Of a stretch of 7,864 bases of DNA, positions 1 to 5,564 are shown piece by piece. A program made the translations under genes and the position numbers. A model generated the notes under the pieces. The model saw nothing but the letters and a program-made list of their open reading frames with translations, did no database searches and had not been told where the DNA came from. This DNA is from Pseudomonadota bacterium (GTDB lineage: Bacteria; Pseudomonadota; Gammaproteobacteria; UBA5335): NCBI GenBank assembly GCA_021783685.1, contig JAJXTQ010000079.1, positions 1 through 7,864 on the forward strand, in the 5' to 3' direction. Position 1 is the stretch's first letter, and every line of letters begins with the position of its first letter.

Positions 1-15
1 GACGAAAAATACTAG
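1..15 (+). CDS. Possible 3' end of an upstream gene
   Basis: The first four codons read Asp-Glu-Lys-Tyr and end at a TAG stop (13-15), which could be the last residues of the preceding gene. In MSHA loci that neighbour is usually part of the assembly apparatus. Four codons cannot identify a family, and the reading frame itself is a guess. The AT-rich, structured DNA after it fits a gene ending about here. Confidence 0.2.
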   Translation, partial: DEKY

Positions 16-28
16 GCCGCAGTTGTCG

Positions 29-54
29 CCGGGGAGCTTTTACCCGGAGACGGG
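29..54 (+). other. Two overlapping short inverted repeats
   Basis: CCGGG (29-33) can pair with CCCGG (43-47). Alternatively CCCG (43-46) can pair with CGGG (51-54) across a GAGA tetraloop, followed by GCATTTT. The two pairings share bases and exclude each other. The second, with its short T tract at 58-61, could be a weak intrinsic terminator for the upstream gene. The stems are only 4-5 bp, so this is a low-confidence structural note. Confidence 0.25.
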
Positions 55-63
55 GCATTTTGC

Positions 64-96
64 CGCGCGCCCTGGAAAGAATTTTCCAGTCGCGCG
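64..96 (+). other. Strong 13-bp hairpin in the leader
   Basis: CGCGCG (64-69) and CTGGAAA (72-78) pair with TTTCCAG (83-89) and CGCGCG (91-96). The loop is four bases (GAAT), with a small asymmetric internal loop (CC opposite T). Thirteen pairs, six of them a continuous GC block, make this the most stable local structure I found outside coding sequence. AAAA rather than a T tract follows on the + strand, and GCAAAA follows on the - strand, so it is not a textbook terminator. It lies about 10 bases upstream of the proposed -35 region. It could be an mRNA-stabilising 3' end of the upstream transcript, a protein-binding site or a remnant repeat. Confidence 0.6.
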
Positions 97-102
97 AAAA
101 CC

Positions 103-132
103 CTGTTGATGCTATGTCTTTTGTGAGATAAT
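103..132 (+). promoter_or_regulatory. Candidate sigma-70 promoter with extended -10
   Basis: GATAAT (127-132) matches the TATAAT -10 consensus at five of six bases. TGA comes immediately before it (124-126), giving the TGn of an extended -10. A -35-like TTGATG (106-111) sits 15 bases upstream, or CTGTTG (103-108) at 18 bases; neither is ideal, but an extended -10 tolerates that. Initiation would fall near A139/A140 and give an untranslated leader of roughly 37 bases before the first pilin. The region is clearly less GC-rich than the flanking genes. I saw no sigma-54 GG/GC pair. Confidence 0.4.
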
Positions 133-144
133 CGCCGCAACGTT

Positions 145-180
145 ATGATTCCTAAATATACTTTAGGCTTAATCGATTGA
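145..180 (+). other. Possible 11-codon leader ORF
   Basis: ATG at 145 opens a frame encoding MIPKYTLGLID. It ends at TGA 178-180, which overlaps the TTG start of the first pilin in a TTGA arrangement. This geometry would allow translational coupling to the weak pilin start. No convincing Shine-Dalgarno sequence precedes the ATG, so it may simply be chance. Confidence 0.2.
147..174 (+). promoter_or_regulatory. Hairpin covering the pilin ribosome binding site
   Basis: CCTAAA (151-156) pairs perfectly with TTTAGG (162-167) around a TATAC loop. GATT (147-150) can pair with AATC (171-174) across a CTT bulge, for ten pairs in all. The only Shine-Dalgarno-like bases for the TTG start at 177 are TAGG at 164-167, nine bases upstream, and they lie in the 3' arm. 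Folding would therefore hide the ribosome binding site. AU-rich pairing of this kind could melt with temperature or be opened by translation of the short upstream frame; both are inference. Confidence 0.4.
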
Positions 181-752
181 ATCCGAGCGGCAGGCAAACG
201 GGCTTCACGCTGATCGAACTGGTCATCGTCATCACCATCATCGGCATCCTCGCCGCGGTGGCGATGCCGCGCTTCATCGCCTTGCAGCGCGACGCCCGGG
301 TCGCCAAGCTGAACGCCGCGCGCGGCTCGGTGGCGGCGGCCACCGCCATGGTCCATGCCGCGATCCTGACCCGCAACGGCGTCAGTGATCAGACCGCCTG
401 CGCGGTGGGCGGCACCGCCGACAATCTGCCCGGAACCCCCACCACACCCGGATCGGTGTGCACCGAAAACGGCCTGGTCGCCACGGTGTTCAGCTATCCC
501 GCCAGCACCGCGATTCCCGCTGCATCGGGCACCAATCCGGGCATCGTGTCGGCGGCGGGCCTGTCCACGATCTTCAATCCGACGCTGGCCAATCTTCAGG
601 ACGAAGGCTATTACGCCATCTTGTCGGGGACCGTGACCACCTTCGGGGTCCAGGGCGCCTCGGACACCAGTCATTGCATGTTCACCTATACCCAGGCCGC
701 TTCCGCTTCGGTGCCGGCGCAGATCTCGGCGGTCGATACCACGGGTTGTTGA
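177..752 (+). CDS. MshA/MshB-like type IV pilin
   Basis: This 191-residue prepilin has a class III signal: a 9-residue leader ending in Gly9, then Phe10 and the FTLIELVIVITIIGILAAVA helix with Glu14 at mature position 5. A PilD-type peptidase would cut between Gly9 and Phe10 and N-methylate the Phe. The following segment (MPRFIALQRDARVAKLNAARG, about 30-50) resembles MshA/MshB pilins. Cys75/Cys95 and Cys167/Cys191 are possible disulfide pairs; the latter would form a C-terminal D-loop closing at the last residue. The start is TTG at 177, because an in-frame TAA at 153-155 rules out anything longer and no later start leaves a leader. It is the first gene after the proposed promoter, and the next pilin follows after 21 bases. 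Its position suggests mshB or a second mshA, and sequence alone does not settle which. Confidence 0.92.
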   Translation: MNPSGRQTGFTLIELVIVITIIGILAAVAMPRFIALQRDARVAKLNAARGSVAAATAMVHAAILTRNGVSDQTACAVGGTADNLPGTPTTPGSVCTENGLVATVFSYPASTAIPAASGTNPGIVSAAGLSTIFNPTLANLQDEGYYAILSGTVTTFGVQGASDTSHCMFTYTQAASASVPAQISAVDTTGC

Positions 753-760
753 GTTTTTTT

Positions 761-767
761 GGAGGAG
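761..767 (+). promoter_or_regulatory. Strong Shine-Dalgarno for second pilin
   Basis: GGAGGAG lies six bases upstream of TTG 774 and 21 bases upstream of the first ATG (789). The spacing favours TTG 774 as the true start, although an ATG is available in frame. It is one of the two best ribosome binding sites in the window, consistent with high expression of this subunit. Confidence 0.75.
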
Positions 768-773
768 TCAATC

Positions 774-1187
774 TTGAATATAAAACGCATGAGCAAGGAA
801 CAGGGGTTCACCCTCATCGAACTGGTGGTGGTCATCGTCATCCTCGGCATCCTCGCCGCGACCGCGCTGCCGAAGTTCGTCGATCTGACCGGCGACGCCA
901 AGCTCGCCGCGGTCCAGGGCGCTGCGGGCGCGCTGACCTCGGCCGCCGCGATCAACTATTCGGGCTATCTAGTCAATAGCGCTCACGCGGGCGTCGTCCG
1001 ATTGGACGCCGCGGGTGCGGGATCAACCTTGGCAGCGAACATGGCCAGTTGGGACACCAGCAAGTTTGCCTTCAGTACCGACGCCACTTGCGCCACTAAC
1101 TCCGGCGGCTCAACGGCAACTGCCGGCGTGGTCTATGTCGGGGCGACCTCAAATTCCGCGACCGCGACCATCATCTGCACCGGCTGA
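774..1187 (+). CDS. MshA-like pilin, candidate major subunit
   Basis: This 137-residue type IV prepilin has an 11-residue leader ([11 protein letters not shown]), cleavage before Phe12 and Glu16 at mature position 5. The N-terminal helix, [19 protein letters not shown], is close to that of classical MshA major pilins. The small C-terminal domain is rich in Ala, Ser, Thr and Gly. Its only cysteines, Cys106 and Cys135, probably bond to form the C-terminal loop. The TTG start was chosen for the GGAGGAG upstream; ATG 789 would give a 6-residue leader (MSKEQG) and is the alternative. Its small size, strong ribosome binding site and MshA-like helix make it the likelier major subunit of the two pilins. 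The many surface Ser/Thr residues are potential O-glycosylation sites for the transferase encoded downstream, which is inference. Confidence 0.92.
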   Translation: MNIKRMSKEQGFTLIELVVVIVILGILAATALPKFVDLTGDAKLAAVQGAAGALTSAAAINYSGYLVNSAHAGVVRLDAAGAGSTLAANMASWDTSKFAFSTDATCATNSGGSTATAGVVYVGATSNSATATIICTG

Positions 1188-1235
1188 GCTTTGTCATGAT
1201 TTGCCGAGAAGCGGTTCGGCACCTGTAGCGCTGAC

Positions 1236-1511
1236 GTGAGCAAAGCCGCGCAGGTCGCCGCCGAACTGGAGGCCGCCTTCTTCCGCTACGCGCCGCAAGC
1301 CAGGAAAAAACGCACGAGCGAGGCGGAGTGGACCGGCGCGGTGGCTAAGTTCCAGGCGCAGGCCAGGGAGATACGCCGCCGCCACGCGCTGGGCGTGATC
1401 GGCCGGGCGCGCGCGGCTTTCCTGCTGCAGCCGCGCCTGATCGCGGCGGGCATACCGCCGGACGTGGTGCGCAAGCTGGTGTTTTCCCTCGTTCTGAATT
1501 CCTTTTCCTGA
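1236..1511 (+). CDS. Small basic helical protein, unknown function
   Basis: I do not recognise this 91-residue protein. It is rich in Ala and Arg and should be mostly alpha-helical. A charged, amphipathic first half (about 3-50, with KKRTSEAEW at 24-32 and REIRRRH at 44-50) is followed by a more hydrophobic second half with GVIGRARAAFLLQPRLIAAG (53-72) and PPDVVRKLVFSLVLNSFS (74-91). It has no signal peptide, no obvious transmembrane helix and no cysteines. The only usable start is GTG 1236, since the frame closes upstream at TGA 1197-1199; no Shine-Dalgarno is visible, so the start is uncertain. It begins 48 bases after the pilin and stops five bases before the TPR-OGT gene, so the two are probably cotranscribed. 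GC-rich third positions match its neighbours and support coding. A partner or regulator of the transferase or pilus is possible but unproven. Confidence 0.65.
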   Translation: MSKAAQVAAELEAAFFRYAPQARKKRTSEAEWTGAVAKFQAQAREIRRRHALGVIGRARAAFLLQPRLIAAGIPPDVVRKLVFSLVLNSFS

Positions 1512-1516
1512 GCGCC

Positions 1517-4339
1517 ATGGGCCGGGGCCGCGTGATGCGCTGGATCGCGCGCTGGCTCGACAGGCGCGGGCTCGGCGCGGTCGCCGACGTGGTCGATGCG
1601 CGGGTCGCCGGGGCGGGCGACGTCGAGGCGATGCACGCGCTGGCCCGGCGGGCGCTGTCCCGGGGCGAGGCCGAGGCCGCGATCTTGCAACTCGAAACGG
1701 CGCTGGCGGCCAGGCCGGAGGATGCGGGTCTGTGGTGCAGCCTGGGCGCCGCGTATCGCCACGCCGATAATCTCGACGAGGCGCGGGAGGCCTACCTGCG
1801 CGCGCTGGCGCTCAAGCCCGATTACCCGCAGGCCCTGAGCAATCTCGGCGAGTGGTGCATCGCCAAGGAGCAACACGAGGAAGCGCTCGTCTGGTTCGAT
1901 CGGGCGCTCGCCTGCAAACCCGGCTTCTTCGAGGCAAGGCTGAACAGGATCGCGGCCCTGTTCGAACTGGCGCGTTTCGACGAGGCGCGCGACGCCGCGG
2001 AAGGCCTGGTGGCGGACGAGCCGGACCGGCCCGAGGCCCACCTCAACCTGGGCAACGTGCTGATCCAGACCGGCCGCGCCAAGCAGGGCATCGCGCAGTA
2101 CCGACGGGCGCTGGAGCTGCGCCCGGATTACCCGGAGGCGCACTTCAATCTCGCGACGCTGCTGGGCTCGCGCGAGGAAATGGCCAACGCCATCGGCTAC
2201 ATCGAGCGCCAGATCAGGGAGCGCGGCGAAACCATCCAGGCGCTGGGTTTTCTCGCCGCCGCCCATCAGGCGGCCGGCCACCTCAGCCAGTCGGAAGAAC
2301 TGTGCCGACGCATACTCGCGCGTCAGCCGGAGAGCATCATCGCCCTGGTCACGCTCGGCTCCTGCCTCAGTTCGGGCGGCGATTCCGCGGCGGCGCTGCC
2401 GCACTACGAGAAGGTCATCGAGCTGGACGGCCAGCAGCCGGGCATGTATTCGAACGTCCTGTTCGAGCTCAACAACCAGTCGCGGATCGCTCCGGAGGCG
2501 GTTTTCCAGCGTCATCTCGACTGGGCGCGGCGCTTCGAGCTGCCGCTGCGGGCCCCGGACGATTTTGCGGCGCGCGACCGCGATCCGCAGCGCAAGCTGC
2601 GCATCGGCTACGTCTCCGGCGACTTCGTCCGACACCCGGTGGGCTTCCTGCTGCGCGACGTGCTGCGCCACCATGACAGCACTCTGTTCGAGATTCATTG
2701 CTTTTCCATGGTCATCCGGGAGCAGGACGTCCTGCCCGAACTGCGGCAGGCGGCCGAGCACTGGGAGGACATCTTCTTCCACAGCGACGAGGAACTCGCC
2801 GATCTGATCCGCAAGGCCGAAATCGATATCCTGGTCGATCTGTCCGGCCATACCGCCTTCCATCGCCTGCTGGTCTTCGCCCGCCGGCCCGCCCCCGTGC
2901 AGGCCGAGTGGATCGGTTACTTCCATTCGACCGGATTGAGCGCCATCGATTACTTCATCACCGATCCGTTCACCACGCCGCCCGGGGGCGGGCAGCTTTT
3001 TTCAGAAACCCCGGTCTTTCTGCCGCATACCCGCTTCTGTTACGGGCCGCCCGAGTACGCGCCCGAGGTTGCAGCGCCGCCGCTTGAAAAGTCGGGGAGC
3101 ATCACCTTCGGTTCCTTCAATCGCCTGCCCAAGATGACCGACGAGGTCGTGTCGGCCTGGGCCAGGATTCTGCACGCTGTCGCGCAAAGCCGGCTCGTCG
3201 TCAAGTCCGGCGCACTATCCGAGGAAGCGGTCAAGGATCGCCTGGCCGAACGCTTCGCAGCGCAGGGCATCGGACGGGATCGCCTGGACTTACGCGAAGG
3301 CTCTGCGCATGGGCAGATGTTCGCCGAGTACGGCGACATCGACATCGCGCTCGACACCTTTCCCTTCAACGGCGGCATGACCACGCTCGAAGCGCTGTGG
3401 ATGGGGGTGCCGGTGGTGACCATCGCCGGCGACAGCGTGGTCTCGCGCCAGACCACTTCGGCGCTGACCAATATCGGCCTGACCGAATTGATCTTCGCCG
3501 ATGTCGATGCCTACGTCGCCGGCGCGGTTTCGCTCGCCGGCGATCCCGGGCGCCTGCGCAAACTGCGGCGCGAGCTGCGCGGGCGGATGAAAGAAAGCCC
3601 GCTGTGCCAGCCGGAGCAATTCACCCGCGATCTGGAACTGCTCTACCGGCGCATGTGGCAAGCCTGGTGCGAAGGGAGGAAGCTGGAGGGCGGAATCCAT
3701 GCCGCGCCTGCCGTCGCGAGCAAGACCGTGCTTCACGTCGGCTGCGGCCGAGCCGATCGCCGCTCTATGCCGCGCCTGTTCCAGAGCCGCTGGCGCGAGA
3801 TCCGCCTCGACATCGATCCGGACGCCATGCCCGACGTGGTCGCTAGCATGCTCGACATGTCCTCGGTCGAGAGTGCCAGTGTCGATGCCGTTTATTCGTC
3901 GCACAACATCGAGCATCTCCACCCGCACGAAGTCCCGGTGGCGCTCAAGGAGTTCAGGCGGGTTCTCAAGCCAGAAGGGATGCTGGTGCTGACCTGTCCC
4001 GACTTGCAGCCAATCTGTGCACTGGTCGCCGCCGACGAGCTGGAGGAGCCCGCCTATGTTTCGCCGGCAGGCCCGATCGCTCCGATCGATATGCTCTATG
4101 GCCACCGGGCGTCGTTGGCCAAGGGCAATCTCTACATGGCGCACAAGACCGGCTTTACCGCGCGCAGCTTGGCTCGGGAACTGGAGGAAGGCGGCTTCCG
4201 GGCGATGGTCGTGGAACAGGGAGCGAGCTTCGACCTATGGGTCTTGGCTTACCCCGAAGCACCGACACAAGAACGGATCGAGTCGGAGCGCAATGCGTGT
4301 TTTCCTCTGGTCTCCAGGGCGACTGGCTCGGCTCCATAA
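1517..4339 (+). CDS. TPR / O-GlcNAc transferase-like / methyltransferase fusion
   Basis: This 940-residue, apparently cytoplasmic protein has no signal peptide and three parts. Residues 34-305 are eight in-register 34-residue TPR repeats, usually a protein-binding superhelix. Residues about 360-715 match the SPINDLY/OGT (GT41) catalytic region: RIGYVSGDFVRHPVGFLL with His373, DLSGHTAFHRL (441-451), RRPAPVQAEWIGY, ITDPF, FGSFNRLPK with Lys539 in the place of the nucleotide-sugar lysine of human OGT, and LDTFPFNGGMTTLEALWMGV (612-631). Residues about 736-915 are a class I SAM methyltransferase: VLHVGCG (738-744), LDIDPDAMPDVV, SSHNIEHLHPHEVP, FRRVLKPEGMLVLTCPDL, SPAGPIAPIDMLYGHR and MAHKTGFT. 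Likely roles are transfer of a sugar from a UDP-sugar to Ser/Thr of a protein, plus methylation of an unknown acceptor. ATG 1535 is an alternative start. The gene separates the MshA-like and MshC-like genes, suggesting it modifies a pilin or adhesin. The domain calls are firm; the substrate is inference. Confidence 0.93.
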   Translation: MGRGRVMRWIARWLDRRGLGAVADVVDARVAGAGDVEAMHALARRALSRGEAEAAILQLETALAARPEDAGLWCSLGAAYRHADNLDEAREAYLRALALKPDYPQALSNLGEWCIAKEQHEEALVWFDRALACKPGFFEARLNRIAALFELARFDEARDAAEGLVADEPDRPEAHLNLGNVLIQTGRAKQGIAQYRRALELRPDYPEAHFNLATLLGSREEMANAIGYIERQIRERGETIQALGFLAAAHQAAGHLSQSEELCRRILARQPESIIALVTLGSCLSSGGDSAAALPHYEKVIELDGQQPGMYSNVLFELNNQSRIAPEAVFQRHLDWARRFELPLRAPDDFAARDRDPQRKLRIGYVSGDFVRHPVGFLLRDVLRHHDSTLFEIHCFSMVIREQDVLPELRQAAEHWEDIFFHSDEELADLIRKAEIDILVDLSGHTAFHRLLVFARRPAPVQAEWIGYFHSTGLSAIDYFITDPFTTPPGGGQLFSETPVFLPHTRFCYGPPEYAPEVAAPPLEKSGSITFGSFNRLPKMTDEVVSAWARILHAVAQSRLVVKSGALSEEAVKDRLAERFAAQGIGRDRLDLREGSAHGQMFAEYGDIDIALDTFPFNGGMTTLEALWMGVPVVTIAGDSVVSRQTTSALTNIGLTELIFADVDAYVAGAVSLAGDPGRLRKLRRELRGRMKESPLCQPEQFTRDLELLYRRMWQAWCEGRKLEGGIHAAPAVASKTVLHVGCGRADRRSMPRLFQSRWREIRLDIDPDAMPDVVASMLDMSSVESASVDAVYSSHNIEHLHPHEVPVALKEFRRVLKPEGMLVLTCPDLQPICALVAADELEEPAYVSPAGPIAPIDMLYGHRASLAKGNLYMAHKTGFTARSLARELEEGGFRAMVVEQGASFDLWVLAYPEAPTQERIESERNACFPLVSRATGSAP

Positions 4340-4357
4340 GCCCATTGTCAGACTAAC

Positions 4358-4927
4358 ATGAGTACTTCACCGTTCCGGCAAAGTTGGAGTTTGTTCGAGT
4401 CAATGAAAGCGTCTGCCCCGATGCGAAGAACCGGCCTGACCCGGCGAGGCGGTCGGTCCGGCTTCACCCTGATCGAATTGGTCACGATCATGATCGTCCT
4501 CGGCATCCTTGCCGTCGTCGTGCTGCCGCGCTTTGCCAATCTCAACGACTTCGAGGCGGTGGGCGCCGCCGACCAGTTGAACTCGCTGATCCACTACGCC
4601 AGGGAGAGCGCGGTCGCTCAGCGGCGCATGGTCCGTCTCGATTTCTCCGCCGATCCGCCGACGCTTTGCCAGTTGGGCACGGCCACGACCTGCAGCGCCG
4701 CCTGCGCTTCGACCGTGGCGCTGCCCGCAAGCTATCACCAGGCCAAGACCAGCGTGACCGTGACGGACAATCTGGCGACCACCGGGCAGATCTGCTTCGA
4801 CGCCCTGGGCAGGCCCTACGACAGCAGCGGCTTGCTCTCGGCGCCGAAAACCGTGAGCGTCAAGGATCAGACCGGCGCCACCGCCGAGACCATCACCGTC
4901 GAGAACGAGACCGGCTATGTGCACTGA
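4358..4927 (+). CDS. mshC: MshC-like minor pilin
   Basis: This 189-residue prepilin is cleaved before Phe36 ([23 protein letters not shown]), with Glu40 at mature position 5. The body resembles FimT/GspH/MshC-type minor pilins: FANLNDFEAVGAADQLNSLI followed by HYARESAVAQRRMVRLDFS (helix running into the first strand), then FDALGRPYDSSG (147-158), a typical late beta-strand signature. Cysteines are at 104, 112, 116 and 146. The start is unclear. ATG 4358 gives a long 35-residue leader; ATG 4403 gives 20 residues and ATG 4421 gives 14, nearer the usual length. The codons between 4358 and 4420 have noticeably lower third-position GC than the rest, which favours a later start. No strong ribosome binding site decides it; GGAG at 4386-4389 is 13 bases from ATG 4403. 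The end overlaps the next gene by 11 bases. mshC is assigned from order and fold, not from a close match. Confidence 0.85.
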   Translation: MSTSPFRQSWSLFESMKASAPMRRTGLTRRGGRSGFTLIELVTIMIVLGILAVVVLPRFANLNDFEAVGAADQLNSLIHYARESAVAQRRMVRLDFSADPPTLCQLGTATTCSAACASTVALPASYHQAKTSVTVTDNLATTGQICFDALGRPYDSSGLLSAPKTVSVKDQTGATAETITVENETGYVH

Positions 4928-5564
4928 GGGCACCGCGCTCGCCCGGCAGGCGTCGAGACTGCTTCGCCTGCTGTCACTGCGAGGCCCGCAAGGCGGCAGT
5001 CCAGGTCGCCGCCAGTCGGGCATGACCCTGATCGAGCTGGTCATGTTCATCGTCATCGTCAGCGTCGGCATCGTCGGCATCCTCACGGTGCTGGACATCA
5101 CGGCGAAGAGCAGCTCCGATCCGCTGATCAGGAAGCAGATGCTGGCGATCGCCGGGGGCCTCATCGAGGAGGTCGAGCTGCAGCCCTTCACCTGGTGCGA
5201 TCCCAATGATCCGAATGTGACGACGGCAACCGGCACGGCAGGCTGCACGATAGTGGAAGGCCTGGGACCGGAAACCGTGAACGGGGTAACAGAATCTCGC
5301 ACCAGCACGACATACCCGTTCAACAACGTCAATGACTACAACGGCCTTAGCCTGCCCAGCCCGATCGCCGACATCACCGGCAACAACCCGGCGCCCGCGG
5401 GCTACAGCGCGACCATTACCATCACGCCCGAGGCGCTCGACGGTGTGGGCGACGCCACGCCGGGATCGGCGGCATTGCGCATCTCGGTCACGGTCACGCA
5501 CGGTTCCGACAGCCTGACGCTGGAGGGCTACCGCACCCGTCATTCGCCCAACTTCGCGCCATGA
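4917..5564 (+). CDS. mshD: MshD-like minor pilin
   Basis: This 215-residue prepilin has the sequence RRQSG/MTLIELVMFIVIVSVGIVGI. Cleavage falls after Gly35, so mature position 1 is Met rather than Phe, which is usual for MshD and PilV/GspI-like proteins; Glu40 is mature position 5. The segment SSSDPLIRKQMLAIAGGLIE (66-85), followed by EEVELQPFTWCDPNDPN (84-100), is the signature I associate with MshD. Cys94 and Cys110 may pair. The ATG 4917 start lies inside the mshC-like gene (11-base overlap), pointing to coupled translation. It leaves a long, basic 35-residue leader. No other in-frame ATG leaves an intact leader. The stop shares ATGA with the next start. By family it should be a low-abundance component incorporated into or priming the pilus. 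Confidence 0.9.
   Translation: MCTEGTALARQASRLLRLLSLRGPQGGSPGRRQSGMTLIELVMFIVIVSVGIVGILTVLDITAKSSSDPLIRKQMLAIAGGLIEEVELQPFTWCDPNDPNVTTATGTAGCTIVEGLGPETVNGVTESRTSTTYPFNNVNDYNGLSLPSPIADITGNNPAPAGYSATITITPEALDGVGDATPGSAALRISVTVTHGSDSLTLEGYRTRHSPNFAP

Noticed and set aside
3..131. Open + strand frame through the leader that could be the end of an upstream gene
   Set aside because: Third-position GC is about half, far below the real genes. It runs straight through the strong 64-96 hairpin and the proposed promoter.
1203..1220. GCCGA/TCGGC inverted repeat after the second pilin as a terminator
   Set aside because: The stem is only 5 bp with an 8-base loop and no T tract follows. At most it could weakly reduce read-through.
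1286..2926. Long open frame on the - strand, 546 codons
   Set aside because: It lies opposite the TPR and OGT coding region, whose motifs are unambiguous. High GC removes stops from the complementary frame. The translation has no recognisable domain.
2698..3087. Alternative + frame open reading frames within the OGT gene
   Set aside because: They are shifted readings of the same GC-rich codons. They carry no start signals and no recognisable protein features.
3290..4144. Open frame on the - strand opposite the OGT/methyltransferase region
   Set aside because: It is an antisense shadow of a GC-rich gene. No start signal or domain is visible.
1191..4350. TTGTCA at 1191-1196 and 4345-4350 flanking the hypothetical-OGT cassette, as a target-site duplication
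   Set aside because: A 6-base match is expected by chance over this distance. There are no terminal inverted repeats, no transposase or integrase, and no clear shift in base composition across the cassette.
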